From assembly GCF_030297135.1 (NCBI RefSeq), contig NZ_AP028066.1, positions 744,001-808,000 on the forward strand: a DNA stretch of 64,000 nt, given 5' to 3'. A program made the translations under genes and the position numbers. The notes beneath the pieces were generated by a model. The model ran no database searches. It was not told the DNA's origin and was given only the letters and a program-made list of their open reading frames with translations. Source of the stretch: Pseudoalteromonas apostichopi. GTDB taxonomy: Bacteria > Pseudomonadota > Gammaproteobacteria > Enterobacterales > Alteromonadaceae. Positions 35,539 through 43,258 of this stretch are shown piece after piece. The number at the start of each line of letters is the position of its first letter. Positions within the stretch are counted from its first letter, which is position 1.

Positions 35539-35632
35539 ACTTAACGCCGCCAACACGGATAGTGCTAGCTGAAGGAAAATTTGTTCGAAATTTTATGACA
35601 GCTTGCGCTATCCCTTGTGCTTGGCCTTATCA
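35539..35632 (-). other. attC-type site
   Basis: On the minus strand arms GCCAAGCACAAGGGATAGCG and GCACTATCCGTGTTGGC form a long imperfect stem with bulges, closing with the core GGCGGCGTTAAG. The opening core has decayed to ATGATAAGG. The stop of the small cassette gene upstream lies in it. Confidence 0.75.
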
Positions 35633-35815
35633 TGTTTTTAATTGTGCCAACAGTTTTAGGGCTTTTTCTCTGGTTTCAGTTGAAACTCTTGGTAATTGAG
35701 AGCTGATGACTGTTTCCAGTGCTTTTTTAGTGAAGCCAGCAGAAATAATACTTTGTGCATGACCTGTACGAGACACACATGAACCATCAGTATAATTAGT
35801 CTTAGACTTTAACAT
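35630..35815 (-). CDS. Small cassette protein, 61 aa, possibly 5'-truncated
   Basis: Unknown family; the C-terminal half is helical (TREKALKLLAQL). The ATG at 35815 lacks a ribosome site, and the reading frame stays open for 15 codons upstream without another start, so the gene may be a truncated remnant. It stops inside the attC. The 125 bp upstream up to the next attC contains nothing else recognisable. Confidence 0.45.
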   Translation of the reverse strand: MLKSKTNYTDGSCVSRTGHAQSIISAGFTKKALETVISSQLPRVSTETREKALKLLAQLKT

Positions 35816-35940
35816 GTGAATAATGTCTTCTCTGGATATGATCTTAGAAAAAACAATTCAATATAATTAACAGAACAGCTTTGACCAACTGATTGTAATG
35901 TTCTCGAAAATTGTTAGTTGGTAACTAATTTCTCATAAAC

Positions 35941-36031
35941 ACATAATTGGCGCAATAAAGCTTGGCTATACTAAGCCAAGAATGAGCGAAGCCAAGCTTT
36001 TTGCCTCCACCCCTAATGCGATTGTTATACC
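35941..36031 (-). other. attC-type site, AGCTTGGCT family
   Basis: Minus strand: opens TATAACAATCGCAT, has an inner stem AAGCTTGGCT/AGCCAAGCTT around CATTCTTGGCTTAG, and closes TTGCGCCAATTATG, where the usual GTTATG core has become ATTATG. The inner part is closely similar to the sites at 39805 and 40278. Confidence 0.7.
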
Positions 36032-36056
36032 TACCTAGCTCACATATTTTAGTGCT

Positions 36057-36236
36057 TTACTTGAGATCACCGTATATATAATTATTTTCGTGATCCCATA
36101 ATTCGACTTTATTATTAGACTTCAAATTACCGTATATGTAGTTGTTTTTGTGATCCCATAACTCAAACTTAGTACCCTTAAGCTCACCATAAATATAATT
36201 ATTATTGTTATCCCATAATTCAATTTTCGAACTCAT
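36057..36236 (-). CDS. Repeat-only small protein, 59 aa (ELWDxxNNYIYGxLK x3)
   Basis: Almost the entire protein is three copies of a 17-19-residue unit ELWDxxNNYIYGxLK (about residues 4-20, 22-38, 42-58). Such short repeats suggest a small beta structure that may assemble into an oligomeric ring. ATG 36236 has GGAG 5 nt upstream and is preferred to a GTG eight codons earlier. Function unknown. It is a single-gene cassette ending just before its attC. Confidence 0.7.
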   Translation of the reverse strand: MSSKIELWDNNNNYIYGELKGTKFELWDHKNNYIYGNLKSNNKVELWDHENNYIYGDLK

Positions 36237-36428
36237 ATTTTCTCCACGTACGTATGACACTTTAGTATTTATGCAACACGCAATTTGTGTGTCAAAACCG
36301 CTTTTTGGAATTTGATCAACTTAGCTAGTATTATGTATGCTTTTTCTAAATTACTCAGCGCTTATTATGTATTCATTACACCTAAATTAGTCTTAATAAG
36401 CAAATATACGCTTATGTGTACAGAGGCC

Positions 36429-36525
36429 GCTAGCCTGAGCAATTAAGCTTAGCTCGTGTTGGGGCAAAGATGAGCCAGCTAGGAAGTAGCTGACTCTAAA
36501 CTGGGCTAATTAAGCTAGTTAGCAT
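36429..36525 (-). other. Degenerate attC-like palindrome
   Basis: Minus strand arms TGCTAACTAGCTTAATTAGC and GCTTAATTGCTCAGGCTAGC are imperfectly complementary around an inner hairpin CAGCTACTTCCTAGCTG. The opening core TAAC is present; the closing core reads GCTAGC instead of GTTAGC. It directly follows the stop of a cassette-like pseudogene, the proper position. Confidence 0.4.
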
Positions 36526-37238
36526 TTAGCTAAAGTAGTCATGATAACCATCAATTGCTGGGCAATACTGTATATCATCTTCGAGGTCTAACGCTAAATT
36601 TCTTTCATCATCGATGTGGTTATTTACATATTTTCCATCGATGAAAAAGAATTCACGGTAGAAAGAGCCAAATTTAGATCCTATGCGTTCTTTTGCAATT
36701 TTATTAGCGTCTTCAACAGTCCAAGGGTTGTTTTTGTTTCGTAAGAACTCAACACAGGTGTATCCCTACTCGTGTAATCTTGAACCGTAACCTATATCCA
36801 AGTTACGGTGCTTAACTTCAGCGAAACTTAGTTTCCTTGCACCTATAGCAGTTGCAAAACCTTTATCGAGATACTCGGTCTTAAAGTTACGTCTAATAAG
36901 TTTGGGAGTCGTGCCTTCATACTCTAACTTATTGACCATTAGATCATCATCAAATGTCACCAATAGTGAGCTGTACTGATTCGGATTAAGCTGCGTCCCC
37001 CTATTGCCTTGAGCCATCGCGAATTCTTTATTAACACCATCCATACCTTTATTTGCATTAACTATGTTAGCTTTGTGGTTGTTAGCTTTCTTAGAACGCT
37101 GTAAATGTGCATTGTAATTTGGAAAACCAGCTTCTTTTGCTGCTGATTCAAGTGCTTGGGTATGCTTAATATCTGAGTCAACTTGAATTTTTTAGCTCGT
37201 TTTTTGATATTTGAAATGAAAGATTTAGTAATATTCAT
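36526..37238 (-). pseudogene. Broken cassette gene (frameshift and internal stop)
   Basis: ATG 37238 opens a frame that must shift by one base at a run of A (plus-strand T-run 37188-37193) to continue as HTQALESAAKEAGFPNYNAH, then reads to an in-frame TAG at 36768-36766 and on to TAA at 36528-36526 (GSFYREFFFIDGKY after the stop). The N-terminal pattern of basic helix then HTQALE..A..GF.NY resembles a small family annotated as glyoxalase-related. About 236 codons if repaired. Gap 37239-37510 to its right contains no gene. Confidence 0.65.
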
Positions 37239-37510
37239 GTTCTTAGATCCCTAGACGAAAAGCTAAGTAAATTCACTCCTAATTTTCTTCTTCCCGCCGA
37301 AACAAATAAGAACAAAATATACAATTTAGGATTATGGTTCTCGAAAGAGTTTGCCTTATTGGAGTGAGCAGGCTTCCATATAGCCTCAAGTCAATAACTT
37401 ATCTCGAGCTAACTCATTAGTCAACCTGACAAAGCTTATACCTTTGAAGCACCGCATGGATGATAAAATCTATGTCAAACTTTTATAACGAGACTGAGCG
37501 AATCGTCGTT

Positions 37511-37596
37511 GCTAACAAATTTTGGGGCAGAAGCAATGTGCAGTTTTGCATTTTACTCACTCGTTAATGGACAAAAACACGTTAGAGTATTTAATC
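37511..37596. repeat. Boundary/integrase 3'-flank repeat b2
   Basis: CTAACAAATTTTGGGGCAGA and GGACAAAAAC followed by GTTAGAGTATTTA match the 42075-42145 segment in order (there CTAACTTATTTTGGGGCAAA and GGACAAAAACGTTTTAGAG). The part between them differs. It borders the last attC of the middle sub-array. Confidence 0.6.
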
Positions 37597-37682
37597 AGTA
37601 ACGTCTCACATCACCGGCAACATAAAGCAGTGCGAGGAACGAGCGGCACTTTATGCTGTCCGAGTGCATGTGATTGTTATGC
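37597..37682 (-). other. attC-type site after the three-gene cassette
   Basis: Minus strand: GCATAACAATCACATGC opens, GGTGATGTGAGACGTTACTG closes. The inner arms ACAGCATAAAGTGC and GCACTGCTTTATGTTG are complementary with bulges. Length 86 bp. Confidence 0.78.
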
Positions 37683-37715
37683 AAAATTATCGGTTTATTA
37701 GAAAATGCTATGCTA

Positions 37716-38528
37716 TCAGTAGCTATATTCATATGGCGCAAGAAAGTCTCTTTCTCCAATCCAAGTGACAATTTCAACAGTTGCGGGACTTGCTATTTTT
37801 CCATCGAGATCAAGTTTTATGTTTCCCTTGACCAATATGGCGAACTTATTGTCACCTTCTACTGATTTGGAGATATTTTTCACTTCTTCTTTTGTTAGTG
37901 AATGCAATGCCTCGGCAGCAAATAAAGTTCCGAAGGTTGTGTAACCGGACACGATTACCGCACTATCAATATCCTTGCCTAATGCATTGTTACGCGCACA
38001 AACCAAGCAACCATAGTCTTCGGCTACTATCGTTCCATTTACCTCTCTAAAATTAAATTTATGGATATTCTCTTTTTTGTGCGTTGCTCTCTTTTCGATG
38101 AGACCATTAACACCACTGGAATAGTATAGAGGAGAACCCATTTCTCCAAGTAACTGCTCTGTTGATTTATTCCACTTAGGGCCCGCGATGGTAATGAGAT
38201 TTCCGTTCTTGGATGTTGCCGGTATCTCGTTTCTTACCCATCGTACTAGGCGGTGATAGTGTGTGCGAAATTTATCGTAGACGAGAAGTATTGAATCAGC
38301 ATCCCCGTAATCAAAACTGCCAGACGGAATCAAACTCGAAACTGGCGAAACGTAATCAGAAGTACTTTGGATATTTGCATAACAGATTCTGATATCTTTA
38401 TCCGTATTAATATTAAACAGATTAACTATCTTGTTGTTTTTTCCAATATTATACTTAATTGTGTAGTACTTGGCGGTAATTGCGGTTGCTATTAGCGAAC
38501 CGAGTATTCCTATCAGTATTTCAGTCAT
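37716..38528 (-). CDS. Membrane-anchored cassette protein of unknown function, 270 aa
   Basis: A single N-terminal membrane helix (about residues 3-20) anchors a soluble alpha/beta domain. Notable segments are ILLVYDKF, NLITIAGPKWN (about 108-118), EDYGCLVCARNN and AVIVSGYTTFGTLFAAEAL (about 185-205), a pattern of strand-then-glycine loops as in nucleotide- or nucleoside-binding folds. I cannot name the family. It overlaps the methyltransferase gene by 8 bp and ends just before the attC, as third gene of one cassette. Confidence 0.65.
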   Translation of the reverse strand: MTEILIGILGSLIATAITAKYYTIKYNIGKNNKIVNLFNINTDKDIRICYANIQSTSDYVSPVSSLIPSGSFDYGDADSILLVYDKFRTHYHRLVRWVRNEIPATSKNGNLITIAGPKWNKSTEQLLGEMGSPLYYSSGVNGLIEKRATHKKENIHKFNFREVNGTIVAEDYGCLVCARNNALGKDIDSAVIVSGYTTFGTLFAAEALHSLTKEEVKNISKSVEGDNKFAILVKGNIKLDLDGKIASPATVEIVTWIGERDFLAPYEYSY

Positions 38529-39255
38529 GCTTAACTCCTGTTATAACTGTATAAGGAAAGCATCCTTCTCCCGATAGATTATTTATATCTTTTTCAATGC
38601 GTTCTATTCCTTCAGCGAAGGAGTCGCCATCTATGCTATGTAGGCAGTTATATGACTTGGTTTTACATGCATTTAAAAATTCTTCATCTAAGGGTTGTCT
38701 TATATTTACGGATTCCACCCTAACCCTTGAAAAACCATTATTTGAAAGGCTGCTAGTCACGCTTTTAATTGAATGAATCATGGATAGTTCTATAGGGATT
38801 GTGGAGGGAAAATAGCGCCCTAAAGATTGTTGCCGAATGTCACTTTCTGTATGGGTTGCTATATATATGACACCCTTTTTCCGGAGTGATCTAAAAATGG
38901 ATGACAAGAAGTTATCCAAGTTCCGAATATAGTGAATAAAGTTGATGCAGTAGGCGCCATCGAAATGATCCTTTGGGATAACAATTGATTCATTGCAATC
39001 ACATTTAATTGTTTGAACATGTTTTTTCTTGTTTGCTTTCTTTAGCATTGCATCTGATGAGTCGACCCCATAGATGATCGTGTCGAAAATTTCCCCTAGT
39101 TTAGATGCGTAACCACCAGTGCCACACCCCAAGTCCAATATCCTTGCGTCGCCTAAAGCAGATTTACTGATGTAATTCGTAATGTGGTCAATTATTTGAA
39201 CCCTCGGTTTTCTATGGCTCTCATAGCTATCCGCGACTAGCTCAAAAACACTCAT
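38521..39255 (-). CDS. Class I SAM-dependent methyltransferase, 244 aa
   Basis: Motif I ILDLGCGTGGYASKLG (about 39-54), an acidic end of strand 2 (GVDSSDAML) and DHFDGAYCINFIHYI (about 96-110) define a Methyltransf_11-type Rossmann fold. Substrate unknown; small-molecule methylation is likely from the fold group. It overlaps the YdcF-like gene (ATGA) and the downstream membrane-protein gene, so the three are tightly coupled. Confidence 0.82.
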   Translation of the reverse strand: MSVFELVADSYESHRKPRVQIIDHITNYISKSALGDARILDLGCGTGGYASKLGEIFDTIIYGVDSSDAMLKKANKKKHVQTIKCDCNESIVIPKDHFDGAYCINFIHYIRNLDNFLSSIFRSLRKKGVIYIATHTESDIRQQSLGRYFPSTIPIELSMIHSIKSVTSSLSNNGFSRVRVESVNIRQPLDEEFLNACKTKSYNCLHSIDGDSFAEGIERIEKDINNLSGEGCFPYTVITGVKHD

Positions 39256-39764
39256 AACTTACTACCTATACTTGACTTCCCTGTTTCCATTAACAAAGCT
39301 AATTCTTTTTCTTCTGTTTCTGTTAATGCTGAAATTTCTGCATCGCTTGCTTTGTATTCTGCCTCGATAAAATACAACTTTTTCCCTTTAAAAATCTTAT
39401 TAAATATGTATTTCGTTCTTCGCATGTGAAAATCTGAAGTTATAATGATAATATTTCTGTCGTTTACATGCTTCAAATAGGGAACGGAAAGCTTAGCGTC
39501 TTCAACAGTGTCCTTGCTCATGACTAAGCCTATAATATCTTCCTCTATCACCCCTTTTTTCAGTATGAGTTGTTTGGCGTAATAGGAATAGGGGTGTTCT
39601 GCAACCTTTTTTCCTTTGCTGTAGCCGCCAGTCAACAAGATCTTTGAATTTTCTTGTTTTTTGTATATTTCAAGACCTTTATCCAGGCGAGAAAGACCTA
39701 TGCGAGATATGCTGCCATGTTTATCATTCGTGGAGCCTAGTACTACTATAATTGCATTGTTCAC
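39252..39764 (-). CDS. YdcF/DUF218-family protein, 170 aa
   Basis: IVVLGSTND, ILLTGGYSKG and IIIITSDFHMRRTKYIF (about 100-117) are the conserved DUF218 segments. Family members such as ElyC and SanA act in envelope metabolism and YdcF binds SAM-like ligands; this copy lacks a membrane anchor. Start is GTG with GGAG 9 nt upstream. It is the first gene of a three-gene cassette. Confidence 0.8.
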   Translation of the reverse strand: MNNAIIVVLGSTNDKHGSISRIGLSRLDKGLEIYKKQENSKILLTGGYSKGKKVAEHPYSYYAKQLILKKGVIEEDIIGLVMSKDTVEDAKLSVPYLKHVNDRNIIIITSDFHMRRTKYIFNKIFKGKKLYFIEAEYKASDAEISALTETEEKELALLMETGKSSIGSKL

Positions 39765-39804
39765 TACTATTTGCTCCCGATTAGATTGCTATTTAGTCTC
39801 TTGT

Positions 39805-39905
39805 GCATAACGCCCGCATAAAATGCGGATAATGCTTGGCTATAATTAGCGAAGAATGAGCGTCAGCCAAGCGTTTGACGTCATTTTTGATGCGTTTGTT
39901 ATATG
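39805..39905 (-). other. attC-type site, ACGCTTGGCT family
   Basis: Minus strand: GCATATAACAAACGCATC opens and ATGCGGGCGTTATGC closes. The inner stem CGCTTGGCT/AGCCAAGCA surrounds CATTCTTCGCTAAT. It is near-identical in the inner part to the site at 40278-40380. Confidence 0.85.
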
Positions 39906-39910
39906 CACAA

Positions 39911-40255
39911 TTACATATGAGGCTCGCAATATTTAAGCCTTGGTTTCGGGTTAAAGTAAATTAAGAAATTATTAAAATCACTGTCTAAATATACTCTTAA
40001 TACCTGCTCTCCACCCCAAGCCTGAAACGCAATGTTCGCAACGTTTTCTTTGTAAATATGAAATACTAATTCCGCCCCCTGAAATAGCTTCACACTTACT
40101 GAGTTATTACCAAACGGTGAATGAGTAAATATTAATTTTTCACCTGTGTCATAATCCATTAGGAATGAAAACTGCCCCTCATCATGGTCATATTCACTAG
40201 AATAACCAAAGCCTCTTTCAAAAAACTCTAGTTCTTCTGGAAATTCATAGGTCAA
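39911..40255 (-). CDS. Small acidic cassette protein of unknown function, 114 aa
   Basis: An aromatic- and Asp/Glu-rich single-domain protein, predicted mostly beta (KLIFTHSPFGNNSVSVKLF, QVLRVYLDSDFNNFLIYF). Start is TTG, preceded by AGGAG at 6 nt; the same leader appears before the neighbouring first cassette. The stop lies 6 bp before attC. No family recognised. Confidence 0.65.
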   Translation of the reverse strand: MTYEFPEELEFFERGFGYSSEYDHDEGQFSFLMDYDTGEKLIFTHSPFGNNSVSVKLFQGAELVFHIYKENVANIAFQAWGGEQVLRVYLDSDFNNFLIYFNPKPRLKYCEPHM

Positions 40256-40277
40256 TTTTAACTCCTGACTTCAAGTG

Positions 40278-40380
40278 CATATAACGCCTCAATAATAGGC
40301 GTAAAAATGCTTGGCTAAAATTAGCGAAGAATGAGCGCAAGCCAAGCGTTTTGCGTCCATTTCATTGACTTGTTATATGC
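40278..40380 (-). other. attC-type site, ACGCTTGGCT family
   Basis: Minus strand: GCATATAACAAGTCAATG opens, ATTGAGGCGTTATATGC closes, with inner stem CGCTTGGCT/AGCCAAGCA around CATTCTTCGCTAAT. The stop codon TAA of the upstream cassette gene is part of the opening core. Confidence 0.85.
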
Positions 40381-40762
40381 CGATTACATCAGAGATTGCC
40401 AAAATGTAAGCAGCAGGGCTACCAAAGACAAATAGAATCGATACTAAGTTTATTGAATATCTTAATGACTTAGATAGTCTTTTGTAAGCTTTTAGTGTGC
40501 AACGATAACCTTTTATGTCTTTGAAAGAATAGTGATTAAACACAGAGGCTAAAACTATACTTAAAATTGGCAGCGAATATTTAAAGTTACCTGCGTAAGG
40601 TGTTTGAACGCCAGCTTTAAATAGCAAAATTGTTAAGATTGACCAAAGATAGAAAGTTGTGCCAAACATAACAAGAAAAGCGGCTTTCTCATGATTCTTG
40701 GAGCTGCTTTTCCAATGCATAACAGAATTGCACAATCCAATATGTATCGTCCTTAATATCAA
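40373..40762 (-). CDS. First-cassette membrane protein, 129 aa
   Basis: Three hydrophobic helices (about residues 28-50, 62-80, 103-125) and a basic loop (YKRLSKSLRYS). Start is TTG, with AGGAG 5 nt upstream. It lies directly left of the attI2 core, the first-cassette position of the integrase-bearing unit. Unknown function. Confidence 0.6.
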   Translation of the reverse strand: MILRTIHIGLCNSVMHWKSSSKNHEKAAFLVMFGTTFYLWSILTILLFKAGVQTPYAGNFKYSLPILSIVLASVFNHYSFKDIKGYRCTLKAYKRLSKSLRYSINLVSILFVFGSPAAYILAISDVIGI

Positions 40763-40782
40763 TTTAACTCCTGAGCTTTTAA

Positions 40783-40993
40783 GGCTTATAACATGTTTAT
40801 AGCGAGCTAATCGCGCGTTTTTCTACCACAGCGTAGCTCGTTTTTCTTATTAGATTATTTCTAACAAACTTGTTAACTAATTACCAGTGTTATTAAAATT
40901 TAAGAGTTCTCGCTTTTACCTCAGGATAAAAACGAGCGATTGGGTCGTTTTCTTGACTATACGAGCGACTGAGCTAAAACTGTATATATACAG
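40783..40993. promoter_or_regulatory. attI2 and integrase promoter region
   Basis: Between the first cassette and the integrase pseudogene. It begins with the core-like GGCTTATAACATG and ends with the SOS-box-like sequence. It is homologous to 31064-31270 and, in shortened form, 44285-44365. The position between intI and the first cassette is diagnostic for attI. Confidence 0.75.
40980..40993. promoter_or_regulatory. Contracted LexA box before the integrase pseudogene
   Basis: CTGTATATATACAG has CTGT and ACAG arms but only 6 bp between them, two fewer than the LexA consensus. It is 16 bp from the first integrase ATG. The sister copy at 31255 keeps the full 8-bp spacing. Confidence 0.6.
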
Positions 40994-41008
40994 ACTCATT
41001 TCAAAGGA

Positions 41009-41986
41009 ATGAAAATGAAAACTCGCTCTCCTTATTTAAACTACATTGCAGACTATATGCTCACTCGTCAGTATTCATTAAGAACAATTAATGCTTATTT
41101 AGGCTGGATCGCAAAATTTATTCTCTTTCACAACAAACGTCACTCAAGCTCAATGGGAGATGCAGAAGTCAAAGCGTTTTTAGACCATATTGTATTAAAA
41201 CGTAATATGTCACCTAGAACACAAAGTGCAGCTTTAAATGCGCTCGCTTTTTTATATAAACATATTGTCAAAAATGAGCTTTCTTTAAACTTGAATTTTG
41301 CACGAAGTAATCGACAACCCAAGCAGCCTGTAGTGATGACGCCTGATGAAGTAAAGCAATTGATGAGTCATCTTTCCAAGCGATATTACTTAATCACGGG
41401 GTTAATGTATGGAAGTGGTTTGCGTGTGATGGAGGCGGTGCAATTGCGAGTAAAGGACATTGATTTTGATTAGAAATGCATTCAAATTTGGAACGGAAAA
41501 GGCAACAAGCATCGTATAGTTACTCTTGCAACGGAGTTGATCCCATTACTTAGAAATCAAATTTTGCAAGTTGAAGAATATTTAAGATTAGATTTACAAA
41601 ACGAGCGATACGCAGGTGTGTGAATGCCTGACGCTTTAACTCGTAAATATCCCTCAGCTAATAAATCACTAGCGTGGCAATACTTATTTCCTTCCTACAA
41701 ATTAAGTGATGACCCAGAAACTGGCGAGATACGTCGCCACCATTTCCACCCTACATGTGTTAGAAAAGCGATTAAAAAAGCATTAAAGCAAACCAATATT
41801 ACAAAGGTTATTACGCCTCATACCTTGCGCCATTCATTTGCAACGCACCTATTGCAAAGTGGCGCCGATATTCGCACCGTTCAAGCACAATTGGGCCATT
41901 CTGATGTCAAAACCACACAGATTTACACTCATGTTTTACAACAAGGAGCAAACGGTGTTGTAAGCCCATTAAGCAAAATTTTCTAG
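41009..41986 (+). pseudogene. intI: Integron integrase IntI, disrupted by two nonsense codons
   Basis: A tyrosine recombinase of 325 codons with all signature parts: N-terminal SAM-like domain, GSGLRVMEAVQLRVKD with the first catalytic Arg, HTLRHSFATHLL, LGHSDVKTTQIYTH with the nucleophile Tyr, and the IntI-specific insertion between box I and II (ALTRKYPSANKSLAWQYLF). In-frame TAG at 41471-41473 and TGA at 41621-41623 interrupt it; there is no frameshift. Both stops replace positions that are Tyr in related integrases. A second ATG at 41015 is better spaced from AAAGGA. It faces away from the cassettes on its left, as is normal. Confidence 0.9.
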
Positions 41987-42042
41987 CTATTATTAAAGAT
42001 GCGTTAACTTATCATTCAATGTATAGGGCTTGGACCGTTTCT

Positions 42043-42150
42043 TGATTGCTCAAAGCAGCAGTTAGAGCATTTAACCTAACTTATTTTGGGGCAAAGGCGG
42101 GCTATATTCATAACCCGCCTTTGGACAAAAACGTTTTAGAGTATTTATTT
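42043..42150. repeat. Integrase 3'-flank and boundary repeat, copy C/b1
   Basis: Starts 57 bp after the integrase stop. The first part (GCTCAAAGCAGCAGTTAGAG) is shared with 31358 and 44416, the second part (TTTGGACAAAAACG) with 29267 and 37568. Between them CAAAGGCGGG/CCCGCCTTTG (42092-42101, 42114-42123) forms a perfect 10-bp hairpin, probably the integrase terminator. Confidence 0.7.
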
Positions 42151-42278
42151 GGTAACGCCGCATTAAGGTGTGAGCAACGCAACCACCTAACCTAAAACAA
42201 TACACCTTAAACACAAAGCCCAACTGTGAAGCGAAAAGTGCTAAGCGTTTGGAGTCACTCTTAAATGCTTTGTTAGCC
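42151..42278 (-). other. attC-type site, VCR-like
   Basis: Minus strand: GGCTAACAAAGCATTTAAGAG opens within the 3' end of the cassette gene and CTTAATGCGGCGTTACC closes. Length 128 bp with several partially paired inner blocks, like Vibrio repeats. Located directly beyond the integrase 3' flank. Confidence 0.85.
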
Positions 42279-43116
42279 CTCTTTTACCACCGACAATGAA
42301 GAAAGATGCTGTATCCCAAGACACTTCCATTAAATGTGAATGGATTGTCTTGTTCACTTTATTTTTTTCTAGTAGTAAATCTCTCACCGTGGAAAGTGCA
42401 GCAGTCTCAGAATCAACCTGAGTTTGACAGTATTTGATTATAAAAACGGGAGGTAAACGTCCGCCAATACGGAAGATAACGTAACCATTTTCTTCCATCT
42501 CCATGCGTGTATGAAATTTAATATCTTCAGGAGTCCCATCAATGCTGTCTATGAGTTCTCTTAGTTTCTTATAGAGTGACAAGCCTAGTTCAAAGTTCTT
42601 ATCGTTTGATACAAAAGTGGTTATATCATTTGTTTTGCTACAGTAATCATCTAGCGATTCAGGTGTAACGGGATACCTAGTTTCTCGAATGATATAGCTA
42701 CTTAGAGTTTCGAGTAAATCCTGTTCTTCTTTAGACAATTCGATGTGCAAATCTAATGCGATTTCAAGCAAATTATGGCTATACGCCTTTACTTTTTTTT
42801 CAAGTAAAGCTTTAGGAGCATATATTAGTAACGAGACTACGCCAGACTTAAGCAGCAATTCTAACGCATAACCAAGTAGTAAAATACTCGACTTATTAGC
42901 GGACTCTACAACGTTTAAAATTTCAAATACTTCTTTGGAGTTTGGACGCTCCTTTTGTTTTTCTTTTTCTGACTTTAATCGCTCAAACTCAATTCTCTTT
43001 TTAGCGGCTGATTCTCTTAACAACTTTGCACTTATGAGCTTATTATCGGCTTCTCTTACCCAATCATATTTGTTAAAGGCTCCTTTTTCACCACTAGACT
43101 TCAAAGGAGCCTCCAT
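42241..43116 (-). CDS. HEPN-like cassette protein, 291 aa
   Basis: A charged N-terminal coiled coil (about residues 20-65) precedes a helical domain with SSILLLGYALELLLKSGVV, KAYSHNLLEIALDL and a RYP motif (about 75-160), the pattern of HEPN-type helical bundles. The canonical R-x4-6-H catalytic pair is not obvious. ATG 43116 is preferred (AAGAG upstream) to a TTG six codons earlier. The last 12 codons lie in the attC. Confidence 0.65.
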   Translation of the reverse strand: MEAPLKSSGEKGAFNKYDWVREADNKLISAKLLRESAAKKRIEFERLKSEKEKQKERPNSKEVFEILNVVESANKSSILLLGYALELLLKSGVVSLLIYAPKALLEKKVKAYSHNLLEIALDLHIELSKEEQDLLETLSSYIIRETRYPVTPESLDDYCSKTNDITTFVSNDKNFELGLSLYKKLRELIDSIDGTPEDIKFHTRMEMEENGYVIFRIGGRLPPVFIIKYCQTQVDSETAALSTVRDLLLEKNKVNKTIHSHLMEVSWDTASFFIVGGKRGLTKHLRVTPNA

Positions 43117-43163
43117 TAACTTACTCTTATTCAACTAGATATCTCCCATTGAAGCTGGCAGAG

Positions 43164-43249
43164 GGCTAACGCCCTGTTAAGGTGTGAGCAACGCAACGCA
43201 TAGTAAAAATGCCACTCGTTGCGAATCACTCTTAAACAGTTTGTTAGGC
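43164..43249 (-). other. attC-type site, VCR-like
   Basis: Minus strand: GCCTAACAAACTGTTTAAG opens, CTTAACAGGGCGTTAGCC closes; inner arms GTGATTCGCAACG and CGTTGCGTTGCTCAC pair with a bulge. Both cores are intact (86 bp). It is the best-preserved site in the array. Confidence 0.9.
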
Positions 43250-43258
43250 AATTTGTAC

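Noticed and set aside
41624..41986. Separate 120-aa tyrosine recombinase gene
   Set aside because: It is the C-terminal part of the integron integrase, in the same frame as 41009-41473 with only nonsense codons between; it lacks the N-terminal domain and the first catalytic Arg.
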